Made by a program: the position numbers and the translations under genes. Under the pieces are notes generated by a model that saw only the letters and a program-made list of their open reading frames with translations, had not been told where the DNA came from and searched no databases. From contig NZ_CAUI01000005.1 of the NCBI RefSeq assembly GCF_000350165.1, positions 124,001 to 188,000 on the forward strand: a stretch of DNA of 64,000 nt, in the 5' to 3' direction. Source of the DNA: Halanaerobium saccharolyticum subsp. saccharolyticum DSM 6643 (GTDB lineage Bacteria; Bacillota; Halanaerobiia; Halanaerobiales; Halanaerobiaceae). Positions 32,616 to 41,865 of this stretch are shown one piece after another (positions within the stretch are counted from its first letter, which is position 1; each line of letters starts with the position of its first letter).

Positions 32616-33878
32616 ATGTTAACAAAATTTAAAGCTGTTAATAAAGAAGAGATATATGAAATTTGGGATTGTACAGAAGAAGAATGGAATGACTGGAAAT
32701 GGCAGGTGAAAAACCGAGTTACTGATGTAGAAAAATTATCAGAAATTATTAATCTAGAAAAGGAAGAAAAAGAAGAGATTAAAGAGGTGCTTGATAAATT
32801 CAGGATGGGTATTACTCCTTATTATGCTTCTTTAATGGACAAAGAAGATCCTAATTGTCCGGTCAGAAAGCAGGCTGTACCTACAATTAAAGAAACATAT
32901 TTAAGTAATAGTGATATGGAAGATCCATTAGATGAAGATGCAGACTCTCCTGTTGATGGTTTAACCCATCGCTACCCAGATAGAGTATTATTTTTAATTA
33001 CAGACCAGTGTTCTATGTATTGTAGACACTGTACTCGCAGAAGATTTGCCGGTCAAAATGATTCTGGGGTGCCTCTTGATAGAATTGATAAATGTATTGA
33101 GTATATTCGAAATACTCCAGAAGTTAGAGATGTTCTGCTATCAGGGGGAGATTGCCTTTTGATTTCTGATGATAAATTAGAATATATTATAAAAGAATTA
33201 ACCCAGATTTCGCATGTTGAGGTTGTGAGATTAGGGTCTAGAACACCGGTTGTTATGCCTCAGCGAATTACAGATAAGCTTGTAAATATGCTAAAGAAGT
33301 ATCATCCAATCTGGTTAAATACACATTTTAATCACCCAAAAGAAATTACAAAAGAAGCAGTTGAAGCATGTGCTAAACTTGCAGATGCAGGTATTCCACT
33401 TGGTAATCAATCAGTTTTAATGAGAGGGATAAATGACTGTCCAAATATTATGTTGGAGTTAGTACAAAAGTTAGTTCAGATTAGAGTCCGTCCTTATTAT
33501 ATTTACCAGTGTGACCTTTCAATGGGAATTGAGCACTTTAGAACAAAAGTTTCTAAAGGTTTAGAAATTATGGAATCACTTCGTGGTCACACATCTGGTT
33601 ATGCAGTTCCAACTTATGTAGTTGATGCACCAGGAGGGGGCGGTAAAACTCCAGTTATGCCTCAGTATTTAATTAGTATGTCACCGACTAAAGTTGTTTT
33701 AAGAAATTATGAAGGAGTTATTACCACTTACACTGAGCCTCAATATATAGAAGAAGAATGTCAGTGTCCTGATTGTCAGGGTGAAAGTCCCAGAAAAATT
33801 GGAGGAGTTGCTGATTTATTAAAAGGAAAAGAAATTAAGTCATTAGAACCATCATATCTCAAAAGAAAAAACAGATAA
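32616..33878 (+). CDS. kamA: Lysine 2,3-aminomutase
   Basis: The 420-aa radical-SAM, PLP-dependent enzyme converts L-lysine to L-beta-lysine, the first step of lysine fermentation. The iron-sulphur motif CSMYCRHC places ligands at Cys132, Cys136 and Cys139, the PLP lysine is Lys344 in GGGGKTPVMP, and the C-terminal zinc-type cysteines are in ECQCPDCQGE near residue 385. Length is normal for KamA. It is close to AblA of methanogens, which makes beta-lysine for an osmolyte, so it could serve that purpose as well. It sits mid-island, 23 nt before thiolase. Confidence 0.96.
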   Translation: MLTKFKAVNKEEIYEIWDCTEEEWNDWKWQVKNRVTDVEKLSEIINLEKEEKEEIKEVLDKFRMGITPYYASLMDKEDPNCPVRKQAVPTIKETYLSNSDMEDPLDEDADSPVDGLTHRYPDRVLFLITDQCSMYCRHCTRRRFAGQNDSGVPLDRIDKCIEYIRNTPEVRDVLLSGGDCLLISDDKLEYIIKELTQISHVEVVRLGSRTPVVMPQRITDKLVNMLKKYHPIWLNTHFNHPKEITKEAVEACAKLADAGIPLGNQSVLMRGINDCPNIMLELVQKLVQIRVRPYYIYQCDLSMGIEHFRTKVSKGLEIMESLRGHTSGYAVPTYVVDAPGGGGKTPVMPQYLISMSPTKVVLRNYEGVITTYTEPQYIEEECQCPDCQGESPRKIGGVADLLKGKEIKSLEPSYLKRKNR

Positions 33879-33900
33879 ATAATATCTAGGAGGTTATAAA

Positions 33901-35082
33901 ATGAAAGAAGTTGTTATTGTAGAAGCTTTAAGAACTCCAATTGGTAAATTTGGTGGAAAGCTAAAGAACATATCTGCTATTGACCTTGGTGCACACGTAA
34001 TTAAAGAAGTATTAAAAAGAACATCAATTCCTAAAGATAGAATAAATGAAGTTATTTTTGGCAATGTACTTCAGGCAGGACTTGGACAGAATCCTGCAAG
34101 ACAGGCTGCTATTAAGGCTGGTATTCCTGAAGAAGTTCCTGCTGTTACCATCAATAAGGTCTGTGGTTCAGGACTAAAAACTGTAAATTTGGCTGCTCAG
34201 GCTATTAAAGCAGGAGACGGAGATATTTATGTAGTTGGTGGAATGGAAAGTATGAGTCAGGCTCCTTATGTTAATCAGAAAAACCGTTGGGGAGCAAAAA
34301 TGGGAGACTTTAATATGGTTGATATAATGATCAAAGATGGTCTTTCCTGTGCTTTTAATGACTATCATATGGGTATTACAGCAGAAAACATTGCAGAACA
34401 GTGGAATTTAAGTAGAGAAGATCAGGACAAATTTGCTGCTACCAGTCAGCAGAGAACTGAAAAAGCAATGAGTGAGGATAAATTTCAGGATGAAATTGTA
34501 CCGATAGAAATTCCTAAAAGAAGAGGGGATAACGAAATCTTTGCAAAAGATGAATTCCCACGCTCAGGAGTTACTAAGGACGGCTTAGCTAAACTTCGCC
34601 CAGCATTTAAAAAAGATGGAACTGTTACTGCAGGAAACTCTTCTGGTATCAATGATGGAGCTGCAGCTTTAATTGTAATGTCAAAAGAGAAAGCTGAAGA
34701 ATTGGGTTTAGAAATTTTAGCAGAGATTGCTTCCTATGCTTCAGCCGGAGTCGACCCTAAAATTATGGGTACAGGACCTATTCCAGCAACTAGAAAAGCA
34801 ATTTCTAAAATTGATCTAGAAATTGAAGACCTTGAACTTATTGAAGCAAATGAAGCTTTTGCTTCTCAATCATTAGCAGTAATTAAAGAACTCGGGTTAA
34901 ATACAGATATTGTTAATGTAAATGGAGGCTCTATTTCTTTAGGTCATCCTATTGGAGCAAGTGGAGCTAGAATATTAATTACTTTATTACATGAAATGAA
35001 AAAAAGAGATTCTAAAACCGGTCTGGCTACCTTATGTATTGGTGGGGGACAGGGTGCAGCTACTGTAGTAAAGCGTAAATAG
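33901..35082 (+). CDS. atoB: Acetyl-CoA C-acetyltransferase (thiolase)
   Basis: The 393-aa protein is a degradative/biosynthetic thiolase. The active-site residues are Cys88 in [10 protein letters not shown], His349 in GHPIGASGA and Cys379 in [10 protein letters not shown]. In this setting it splits acetoacetyl-CoA, made by the CoA-transferase, into two acetyl-CoA, one of which feeds back to Kce and the other to ATP formation; the reverse direction is possible with Hbd and Crt. Strong AGGAGG site before ATG 33901 and a terminator-like hairpin behind it at 35134. Confidence 0.94.
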   Translation: MKEVVIVEALRTPIGKFGGKLKNISAIDLGAHVIKEVLKRTSIPKDRINEVIFGNVLQAGLGQNPARQAAIKAGIPEEVPAVTINKVCGSGLKTVNLAAQAIKAGDGDIYVVGGMESMSQAPYVNQKNRWGAKMGDFNMVDIMIKDGLSCAFNDYHMGITAENIAEQWNLSREDQDKFAATSQQRTEKAMSEDKFQDEIVPIEIPKRRGDNEIFAKDEFPRSGVTKDGLAKLRPAFKKDGTVTAGNSSGINDGAAALIVMSKEKAEELGLEILAEIASYASAGVDPKIMGTGPIPATRKAISKIDLEIEDLELIEANEAFASQSLAVIKELGLNTDIVNVNGGSISLGHPIGASGARILITLLHEMKKRDSKTGLATLCIGGGQGAATVVKRK

Positions 35083-35133
35083 ATTATGGAGATCTATTTA
35101 TTTAAAATATATATATAAAATTCCAAAGACCAG

Positions 35134-35171
35134 CAGCCTGAATAGTTAGAGTTGATTCAGGCTGTAATTTT
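35134..35171 (+). terminator. Terminator-like hairpin after thiolase
   Basis: CAGCCTGAAT (35134-35143) and ATTCAGGCTG (35155-35164) form a perfect 10-bp stem with an 11-nt loop, followed by TAATTTT. The moderate tail suggests partial read-through into the next genes. The rest of the gap 35083-35274 shows no further signal. Confidence 0.6.
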
Positions 35172-35274
35172 CACTCAAAACTTAGCTAGATATAAACATA
35201 TAATAATTTTTATCTCAGTAAATAGGCAGTTAATATTTAAGCGTTTTGATGAAGAATCAGGAGGTAGAAAAATA

Positions 35275-36474
35275 GTGATAAAAGAAATCATTAATAGAGA
35301 AAATGTTGAAAATCTTTTGGCTGATTTAATTAAAATTCCCAGTCATTTCTTTAGAGAAGATGAAGTAATGGAATTTGTTTTTAAGTGGTTTAAAGATAAA
35401 GATTTACCAGTTAAAATACATAATTTTCATGAAAAAAAAATTACTGATTTTGATGGGAAAAATGTTGTCGGCAGCTTAAAAGGTAATGATGAAGGCCCTA
35501 AAGTTTTACTTAATGGCCACCTTGATACAGTTGAAATTTGTGAGGGCTGGACCAAAGAACCGCTGGGTGCAGAAATTGAAGGAGATAAAATGTATGGAGT
35601 AGGATCTCTGGATATGAAAAGTGGCTGTGTAGCTATAATGCTTGCCGTTGAAGCATTTTCTAAAACTGTTAATAATTTTAATGGAGAAATTTTATATACT
35701 TTAGTCAGTGATGAAGAAGGACCTTTTGGTCTAGGTACAGACAACTTAATACTTGATGGTTATACAGATGATGTTGATGTAGCAATTGTTCCAGAGCCCA
35801 GTTCTGGTTTTGCAGGAGAAGATTTTCCATGTCTCTGTTTGGGAGCTCGTGGTGGCTGGAAGTATAAAGTTAATGTAAAAGGAAAATCTGCCCATGGAGC
35901 AAATCCTGAAAAAGGTATTAACGCAATCAGTGAGCTTTCAAAGATTCTTTTAGAAATAGAAAATTCTGATTTACAGGGCCACGAAAAGTTGGGATCCGGT
36001 TCTATTTGTGTAATCGATGTCGATGGGGGAGGGGCACCATTATCTGTTCCTGATAAATCATCTTTTTCAGTCTTTAGACATGTAACTATCGGGGAAGATA
36101 AAGCCTATATTCGAAAAGAATTTGAAGAGGCAGTGAAAAAAGCTAAAATAAAGGGGACAGCTACTTTAGAGTTTAGAGATGCCCCTCATAAAAATTGTGA
36201 TGGCTTTTTGCCTTATGTAGTTTCTGAAAGCAACCCATATACTCAGTCTTTTAAAAAGAGTGTGCTTGAAGTAACTGAATCTAATCCCCAGATAGCATAT
36301 TTCTCTAGTGTAGGCGACTTTAATTATCTTGGTTCAAGAGTAAAAGTTCCAACCTTTGTTTTTGGACCGAATGGAGAAAATTATCACAGTGCAGATGAGT
36401 ATGTTGAGCTAAATACAGTAGTAAAAACTGCAGAAGTTATATATGATTATTTAGTAAATATATTAGTTGATTAA
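35275..36474 (+). CDS. M20-family metallopeptidase / deacylase
   Basis: The 399-aa protein belongs to the M20 (ArgE/DapE-like) zinc amidohydrolases, which remove acyl or aminoacyl groups from amino acids or peptides. Metal-binding motifs seen: GHLDTVEICEGW near residues 80-91, the Asp in GVGSLDMKSG, the catalytic pair DEEGPFG near 145-151 and EPSS near 172. GTG 35275 is 10 nt after AGGAGG; an earlier TTG at 35152 would add 41 residues that fit no family and lie in the hairpin region. Inside a lysine operon it may release lysine or beta-lysine from an acylated form or dipeptide, but the substrate is unknown. Confidence 0.85.
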   Translation: MIKEIINRENVENLLADLIKIPSHFFREDEVMEFVFKWFKDKDLPVKIHNFHEKKITDFDGKNVVGSLKGNDEGPKVLLNGHLDTVEICEGWTKEPLGAEIEGDKMYGVGSLDMKSGCVAIMLAVEAFSKTVNNFNGEILYTLVSDEEGPFGLGTDNLILDGYTDDVDVAIVPEPSSGFAGEDFPCLCLGARGGWKYKVNVKGKSAHGANPEKGINAISELSKILLEIENSDLQGHEKLGSGSICVIDVDGGGAPLSVPDKSSFSVFRHVTIGEDKAYIRKEFEEAVKKAKIKGTATLEFRDAPHKNCDGFLPYVVSESNPYTQSFKKSVLEVTESNPQIAYFSSVGDFNYLGSRVKVPTFVFGPNGENYHSADEYVELNTVVKTAEVIYDYLVNILVD

Positions 36475-36495
36475 TCTATAAAGGGGGATTATCAG

Positions 36496-37341
36496 ATGTT
36501 TAAAAAAATAGGTATTTTAGGTGCAGGAACGATGGGAAATGGAATTGCTAATGTTATAGCTAAAAATGATAATCAGGTAATAATGGTTGATATAGATAGG
36601 GATAATCTTGAAAAGGGTTATCAGAGTATAGAAAAAAATTTTAACCGTTCAGTAAAAAAAGAGAGAATGACTGAGTCAGAAAAAGAAGCGGCTTTAGCTA
36701 GAATAACCACTTCTACTAAAATGGAATCTTTATCAGATGTTGATCTGGTTATTGAAGCAGCAGTAGAAAATTTAGAGATAAAAAAAGAAATATTTACTAA
36801 CTTAGATGAAATTGTTAAAGATGACGCTGTATTAGCAACTAATACTTCTGCTTTAAGCATTACAGAAATTGCAACTGTAACCGACAGAAAAGATAAGGTT
36901 ATCGGAATTCACTTTTTTAATCCGGTGCCAATGATGAAACTGGTGGAAATTATTAGAGCTGCAGAAACTTCAGATGAATGTTATAATCAGGTAAGTGAAT
37001 TTGTAGCTTCAATTAATAAAGAAGCAGTAAAAGTTAATGAGGCACCAGGTTTTGTAGTTAACAGAATTTTAATTCCTATGATTAACGAAGCTGTTTATAT
37101 TTTACAGGAAGGTGTAGCTTCTGCTGAAGATATTGATCTCGCTATGAAGTTAGGAGCAAATCACCCAATCGGACCATTAGCTTTAGCAGATTTAATTGGA
37201 CTTGATGTTTGTCTAGCTATTATGGAAACTTTACATGAGGAATTAGGAGAAGATAAATATCGTCCTTGTCCTCTATTAAGAAAGAAAGTTAGAGCAGAAC
37301 AATTAGGAAGAAAAACAGGTAAAGGATTCTATAACTACTAA
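36496..37341 (+). CDS. hbd: 3-hydroxybutyryl-CoA dehydrogenase
   Basis: The 281-aa protein has the NAD-binding GAGTMGNGIANVI at residues 9-21, the HFFNPVPMMKLVEI stretch near 137-150 with the catalytic His, and the C-terminal dimer segment GPLALADLIGLDVCLAI. It reduces acetoacetyl-CoA to 3-hydroxybutyryl-CoA (or the reverse). Lysine fermentation as such does not need it, so with Crt it links acetyl-CoA to crotonyl-CoA and lets the cell balance electrons between butyrate and acetate. It lies 21 nt after the M20 gene. Confidence 0.95.
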   Translation: MFKKIGILGAGTMGNGIANVIAKNDNQVIMVDIDRDNLEKGYQSIEKNFNRSVKKERMTESEKEAALARITTSTKMESLSDVDLVIEAAVENLEIKKEIFTNLDEIVKDDAVLATNTSALSITEIATVTDRKDKVIGIHFFNPVPMMKLVEIIRAAETSDECYNQVSEFVASINKEAVKVNEAPGFVVNRILIPMINEAVYILQEGVASAEDIDLAMKLGANHPIGPLALADLIGLDVCLAIMETLHEELGEDKYRPCPLLRKKVRAEQLGRKTGKGFYNY

Positions 37342-37348
37342 AAATGTA

Positions 37349-37376
37349 TCAGCTGTCTAAGTGTTTAGGCAGCTGA
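37349..37376 (+). other. Intercistronic hairpin between hbd and crt
   Basis: The arms 37349-37360 and 37365-37376 pair over 12 bp with one G-U and a GTGT loop. No proper T-run follows, so it is more likely a processing or stabilising element than a terminator. Confidence 0.5.
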
Positions 37377-37439
37377 GCTAAAATTATTTCTCAATATTTT
37401 TATTAAAATATAAGCTCAAATCTTAGGAGGAACAGTAAG

Positions 37440-38222
37440 ATGAATTATAATAATCTAAATATTAAATTTGATGGCAGCTTAGCTATTTTAAAAATCAATA
37501 GACCAAAAGCATTAAATGCTTTAAATAAAGAAACACTTACAGAGCTTGAAATAGCAGTTGATGATTTAAATAATAATAAGGAAATTAAAGCTGTAATAAT
37601 TAGCGGTGAAGGAAAAAAAGCTTTTGTTGCAGGTGCTGATATTTCTGAAATGAAAGATATGAATGTTAAAAAAGCTAAAGAATTTTCCTTACTTGGTCAT
37701 CGAGTTTTTAATAAAATTGAAGAATCAAATAAAATTTTTATTGCAGCAGTCAATGGTTATGCTTTGGGAGGAGGTTGCGAATTAGCTCTTGCCTGTGATC
37801 TAAGAATTGCTGCTGAAACAGCAAAGTTTGGTCAGCCAGAAATTAATCTGGGAATTATACCTGGATTTGGTGGAACTCAACGTTTAGCGAAAATAGTTGG
37901 GAAACCCCAGGCACTGGAGTTAGTATTAACAGCAGAAAATATTGATGCTCAAAAAGCAGTTGAGTTAAAATTAGTTAATCGAGTTGTTGAAACTGATCAG
38001 CTTATTTCAGAAGCTAAATCACTTGCTCAAACAATTGCTCAAAAATCTGCTCCAATAATTTCTCTTGCAAAAGAAGCAGTTAATTTTGCTTTAGAACATC
38101 CAGCCGCAGAAGGTAGTAAATATGAAGCTAACTTATTTAGCAGCTGTTTTAGTACTCTTGATCAAGAAGAAGGTATGCAGGCTTTTTTAGAAAAAAGAAA
38201 AGCAGAATTTAAAAATGAGTAA
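37440..38222 (+). CDS. crt: Crotonase (3-hydroxybutyryl-CoA dehydratase)
   Basis: The 260-aa enoyl-CoA hydratase has the oxyanion-hole segments FVAGADISEM near residues 63-72 and GYALGGGCELALACDLRIA near 104-122, and both catalytic glutamates are in place (Glu in GGGCELAL and Glu in QPEINLGIIPGFGGTQRL near 133-150). It interconverts 3-hydroxybutyryl-CoA and crotonyl-CoA, joining Hbd to Bcd. AGGAGG precedes ATG 37440. The YtcJ-like amidohydrolase begins 26 nt downstream. Confidence 0.94.
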   Translation: MNYNNLNIKFDGSLAILKINRPKALNALNKETLTELEIAVDDLNNNKEIKAVIISGEGKKAFVAGADISEMKDMNVKKAKEFSLLGHRVFNKIEESNKIFIAAVNGYALGGGCELALACDLRIAAETAKFGQPEINLGIIPGFGGTQRLAKIVGKPQALELVLTAENIDAQKAVELKLVNRVVETDQLISEAKSLAQTIAQKSAPIISLAKEAVNFALEHPAAEGSKYEANLFSSCFSTLDQEEGMQAFLEKRKAEFKNE

Positions 38223-38247
38223 GACTCTATAAAAGGATGAGATAATT

Positions 38248-39831
38248 ATGTTAAAACTTTTATGCAATGCTGATATCTATACAATGGATAGATCTAATCC
38301 TATTGTTGAGAATGTGCTGGTTGAAAATGGTAAAATTGTTGCTCTAAATGTAGATAATAAGATTGAATATCAAAAAGTAGATCTTGAAGGAAAAACTTTA
38401 ATTCCTGGTTTATGTGACAGTCACTTACATACTGTAATGTATGGCTCCGAATTAGATAAAATAGATTTAAGTGCTGCCAAATCAATTGCTGATTTAATAG
38501 AACTTGGAAAAAACCACATAGAAGATAAAGATTTAAAAAAAGATGACTGGATATTTGGTTGGGGCTGGAATCAGGAAAACTTTGAAGAAGATAGTTTACC
38601 AACAGCTAAAGATTTAGATGAAATTTCTAAAAATTACCCTATAGTTTTAAAAAGAGAATGCAGGCATGTTTTAACTGCAAATACAGCTGCTTTAAAAGCA
38701 GCAGGTCTTTATAAAAAAAATATAGCTAATAAGAGAGTTTATAAAGATGAAAAGGGTAATCCAAATGGAGTTTTGTGCGAAGATGCACAAAAACTAATTT
38801 TAGATGCCGCTCCGAAAACTACTGTAGAAGATATTAAAAATTATATTATTGACGCTTCTAAAAAATATCTAGAGTATGGATTAACTTTTGTTCAGTCTGA
38901 TGATCTGGCTGATTCTAGTATTTCTTTTCACAAAACATTACAGGCTTACTTTGAATTAGCAGATAGTGGAAAGCTGCCATTAAGATATAACTTACAGCTT
39001 CGTTTAACAAATGAAAAAGATCTAAAAGAATTTATTGCTAATTATAAGACGGGTAATTATAATGATTATTTAACTCTAGGGCCTTTAAAAATTTGGGCTG
39101 ATGGGTCTTTAGGAGCAAGAACTGCTGCTTTAAGAGAAAGTTATAACAATCTCGATTCTGCTTATGGAGAACTTTTATGCAGCAGAGAAAAGATGGAGAA
39201 CTTAGTTAAAATAGCCTGTGAAAATAAGATGCAGGTTGCCTGTCATGCTATAGGTGACAGAACCATTGAACAATTTGTAGAAATAGTCGAATCAATGCAG
39301 GAAGAATATACCGATAATCTAAGGCACAGAATTATTCACTCTCAGCTTGCAGATTATCAACTGCTTAAAAGAATGAAAGCTACAGGAATTAATACAGATA
39401 TCCAACCTGCATTCACAGCAAGTGATTGGGAAATAGTTGAAAACAGAATTGGTAAGGACAGAGAACAGCAGAGTTATTTATGGAAGGATATGATTGATTT
39501 AGGTATTAACACTGCTGGTAGTTCTGATTCTCCGATCGAAAAGCCGGATCCAATCTGGGGAATTAGCTGTCTGGTTAGCAGAAAAGATGAGCTTTTAAAA
39601 CCGGAATTTGGCTGGCTGCCCAATCAAAAAGTAACAGTACAGGATGCACTAGAAATTTATACTAAAAATGGAGCTTATAATGCTTTTGTAGAAGATAAGT
39701 TCGGTCAGATAAAACCTGGCTATAAAGCAGATTTTAGTATTTTATCGCAAAACCCGTTTTATGTAAAGGAAGATAAGTTGAGGGAAATTGAAGTGTGTAA
39801 TACCATTATTGATGGTAATCTAAGTAAATAA
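38248..39831 (+). CDS. YtcJ-like amidohydrolase
   Basis: The 527-aa protein is an Amidohydrolase_3 (YtcJ-type) enzyme with the metal-binding DSHLHTVMYGSELD near residues 58-71, a KIWADGSLGARTAA segment near 281-294, the His-rich CHAIGDRTIEQF near 332-343, HRIIHSQL near 354-361 and the late Asp in GSSDSPIEKPDP near 424-435. Members hydrolyse amide or cyclic amide bonds, with very varied substrates. It lies between crt and bcd in the same direction, so it belongs to the fermentation unit by position. I cannot name its substrate; an acylated or lactam form of lysine is a guess from context. Confidence 0.82.
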   Translation: MLKLLCNADIYTMDRSNPIVENVLVENGKIVALNVDNKIEYQKVDLEGKTLIPGLCDSHLHTVMYGSELDKIDLSAAKSIADLIELGKNHIEDKDLKKDDWIFGWGWNQENFEEDSLPTAKDLDEISKNYPIVLKRECRHVLTANTAALKAAGLYKKNIANKRVYKDEKGNPNGVLCEDAQKLILDAAPKTTVEDIKNYIIDASKKYLEYGLTFVQSDDLADSSISFHKTLQAYFELADSGKLPLRYNLQLRLTNEKDLKEFIANYKTGNYNDYLTLGPLKIWADGSLGARTAALRESYNNLDSAYGELLCSREKMENLVKIACENKMQVACHAIGDRTIEQFVEIVESMQEEYTDNLRHRIIHSQLADYQLLKRMKATGINTDIQPAFTASDWEIVENRIGKDREQQSYLWKDMIDLGINTAGSSDSPIEKPDPIWGISCLVSRKDELLKPEFGWLPNQKVTVQDALEIYTKNGAYNAFVEDKFGQIKPGYKADFSILSQNPFYVKEDKLREIEVCNTIIDGNLSK

Positions 39832-39889
39832 TCATTAGTTTTGAAATAAATTTAATTAAAGCAATAAAGTAAAATTTGGAGGTAAAAAA

Positions 39890-41029
39890 ATGGATTTTAA
39901 TTTGAATGGTACTCAGGAAATGATAAAAAAAGTTGTTAGAGATTTCGCTGAAAATGAAGTTAAAGATATAGCTGCTGAAATTGATGAAAGTTGTGAATTT
40001 CCAAAAGAAAATGTGGAAAAAATGGCAAAAGCTAATATGTTAGGTATTCCTTTTCCAAAAAAATATGATGGAGCAGGTGCTGATACATTAAGTTATGCTA
40101 TAACAGTCGAAGAATTATCCAAAGCATGTGCAACTCATGGAGTAATTGTTTCTGCTCATACTTCTTTAGGTGCTCATCCAATTTATCAATTTGGAAATGA
40201 AGAACAGAAGGAGAAATACTTAAAACCACTAGCAAGAGGAGATAAACTAGGTGCTTTTGGTTTAACTGAGCCAGATGCAGGTACTGATGCATCAGCGCAA
40301 AAGACTACTGCAGTATTAGATGGTGATGAGTATATAATTAATGGTTCCAAAATATTTATTACCAATGCTGGAGAAGCTGATACTTTTATTGTTTTTACAA
40401 TGACTGATAAGAGCAAAGGAACAAGAGGAATCAGTGCCTTTATTATTGAGAGAGATACCCCAGGCTTTAAACTTGGTAAAAAAGAAAATAAACTGGGGAT
40501 TAATGCATCAGATACCAGAGAGTTGATCTTCCAAGATTGTAGAGTTCCAAAAGAAAATCTTCTTGGCAAAGAAGGAATGGGTTTCAAAATCGCTATGGCA
40601 ACATTAGATGGCGGTAGAATTGGAATTGCTGCTCAAGCTTTAGGTATAGCTCAAAGAGCTTTAGATGAGACTGTTCAGTATGTTAAAGAAAGAGAACAAT
40701 TTGGCAGACCTATTTCTAAGTTCCAGGGTTTACAGTGGGAAATAGCTGAAATGGGCACTAAAGTTGAAGCTGCAAGATTATTAGTTTACAAAGCAGCAAA
40801 AGCTAAAGATTCAGGTCAGAGATATTCTAAAGAGGCAGCAATGGCTAAATATTATGCTTCAGAAGCTGCTGTATATGTTGCAAATAAAGCAATTCAGCTC
40901 CATGGTGGTTATGGATATATGAAAGAATATCCAGTTGAACGTTTATTACGTGATGCAAAGATTACAGAAATTTATGAAGGAACAACTGAAGTACAGAAGA
41001 TGGTTATTGCAGATTCTTTATTAAAATAA
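39890..41029 (+). CDS. bcd: Butyryl-CoA dehydrogenase
   Basis: The 379-aa acyl-CoA dehydrogenase has FAD/substrate motifs FGLTEPDAGTDASAQKT near residues 123-139, ITNAGEADTF near 157-166, LHGGYGYMKEYPVERLLRDA near 338-357 and the catalytic base Glu363 in IYEGTTEVQ. With EtfB and EtfA just downstream it reduces crotonyl-CoA to butyryl-CoA; in clostridia this complex also reduces ferredoxin by electron bifurcation. Strong GGAGGT site before ATG 39890; gaps to etfB and etfA are short (28 and 19 nt). Confidence 0.95.
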   Translation: MDFNLNGTQEMIKKVVRDFAENEVKDIAAEIDESCEFPKENVEKMAKANMLGIPFPKKYDGAGADTLSYAITVEELSKACATHGVIVSAHTSLGAHPIYQFGNEEQKEKYLKPLARGDKLGAFGLTEPDAGTDASAQKTTAVLDGDEYIINGSKIFITNAGEADTFIVFTMTDKSKGTRGISAFIIERDTPGFKLGKKENKLGINASDTRELIFQDCRVPKENLLGKEGMGFKIAMATLDGGRIGIAAQALGIAQRALDETVQYVKEREQFGRPISKFQGLQWEIAEMGTKVEAARLLVYKAAKAKDSGQRYSKEAAMAKYYASEAAVYVANKAIQLHGGYGYMKEYPVERLLRDAKITEIYEGTTEVQKMVIADSLLK

Positions 41030-41057
41030 ATCTGATTTACTAACAGGAGGTAATATA

Positions 41058-41846
41058 ATGAATATATTAGTATGTGTAAAACAGGTACCAGACACAAATG
41101 AAGTAAAAATTGATGAAGAAAAAGGAACATTAATCAGAGATGGTGTCCCAAGTATTATAAATCCAGAAGATAAGATTGCTTTAGAAGAAGCAGTAAGATT
41201 GAAAGAAAAAAATGGTGGGAAGGTTACTGTAATTAGTATGGGACCTCCTCAGGCTAAAAACGCACTTTTAGAAGCTTATGCGATGGGAGCTGACGAATGT
41301 ATACTTCTTTCAGATAGAGCATTTGCAGGTTCTGATACATGGGCAACTTCTTATACATTAGCACAAGGAATTAAAGAGGCAGGAGAGTTTGAGCTTATTT
41401 TCTGTGGCCGTCAGGCAATTGATGGAGATACAGCACAGGTAGGACCCCAAATTGCTGAAAAACTAGAAATTCCTCAGATTACATATGTCAAAGGTCTGAA
41501 AGTAGATGGTAAAAAAGTTAAAGCAAAAAGAGCTTTAGAAGATGGTTATAGTGTTGTAGAAACTGAACTACCAGTATTATTAACAGTAATTGATGATCTT
41601 AATAAACCACGCTATCCTTCTATTTCAAGAGTTGTCTCAGCTTTCCAAAAAGAAGATTGTATTAAGGTTTGGACAGTAGAGGATTTTGAAGTTGATAAGA
41701 CAAAGCTTGGTCTTGATGCATCTCCAACTCAGGTATATGATACCTTTGTGCCTACAAATGAAAAAAAAGGTGAAATCTTAGAAGGAAATAAAAAAGAAAA
41801 AGTTAAGAAATTATTAGAAAAATTAAAGATGGAACAGGTAATATAA
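41058..41846 (+). CDS. etfB: Electron transfer flavoprotein beta subunit
   Basis: The 262-aa protein is EtfB. Landmarks are MNILVCVKQVPDTNEVKID at the start, INPEDKIALEEAVRLKE near 34-50, the FAD/AMP-site segment CGRQAIDGDTAQVGPQIAEK near 116-135 and RYPSISRVVSAF near 182. In bifurcating EtfAB this subunit holds the extra FAD where NADH electrons are split. It partners with the ferredoxin-domain EtfA encoded next and with Bcd upstream. Confidence 0.95.
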   Translation: MNILVCVKQVPDTNEVKIDEEKGTLIRDGVPSIINPEDKIALEEAVRLKEKNGGKVTVISMGPPQAKNALLEAYAMGADECILLSDRAFAGSDTWATSYTLAQGIKEAGEFELIFCGRQAIDGDTAQVGPQIAEKLEIPQITYVKGLKVDGKKVKAKRALEDGYSVVETELPVLLTVIDDLNKPRYPSISRVVSAFQKEDCIKVWTVEDFEVDKTKLGLDASPTQVYDTFVPTNEKKGEILEGNKKEKVKKLLEKLKMEQVI

Positions 41847-41865
41847 TTATAGGAGGAATAGTTGA

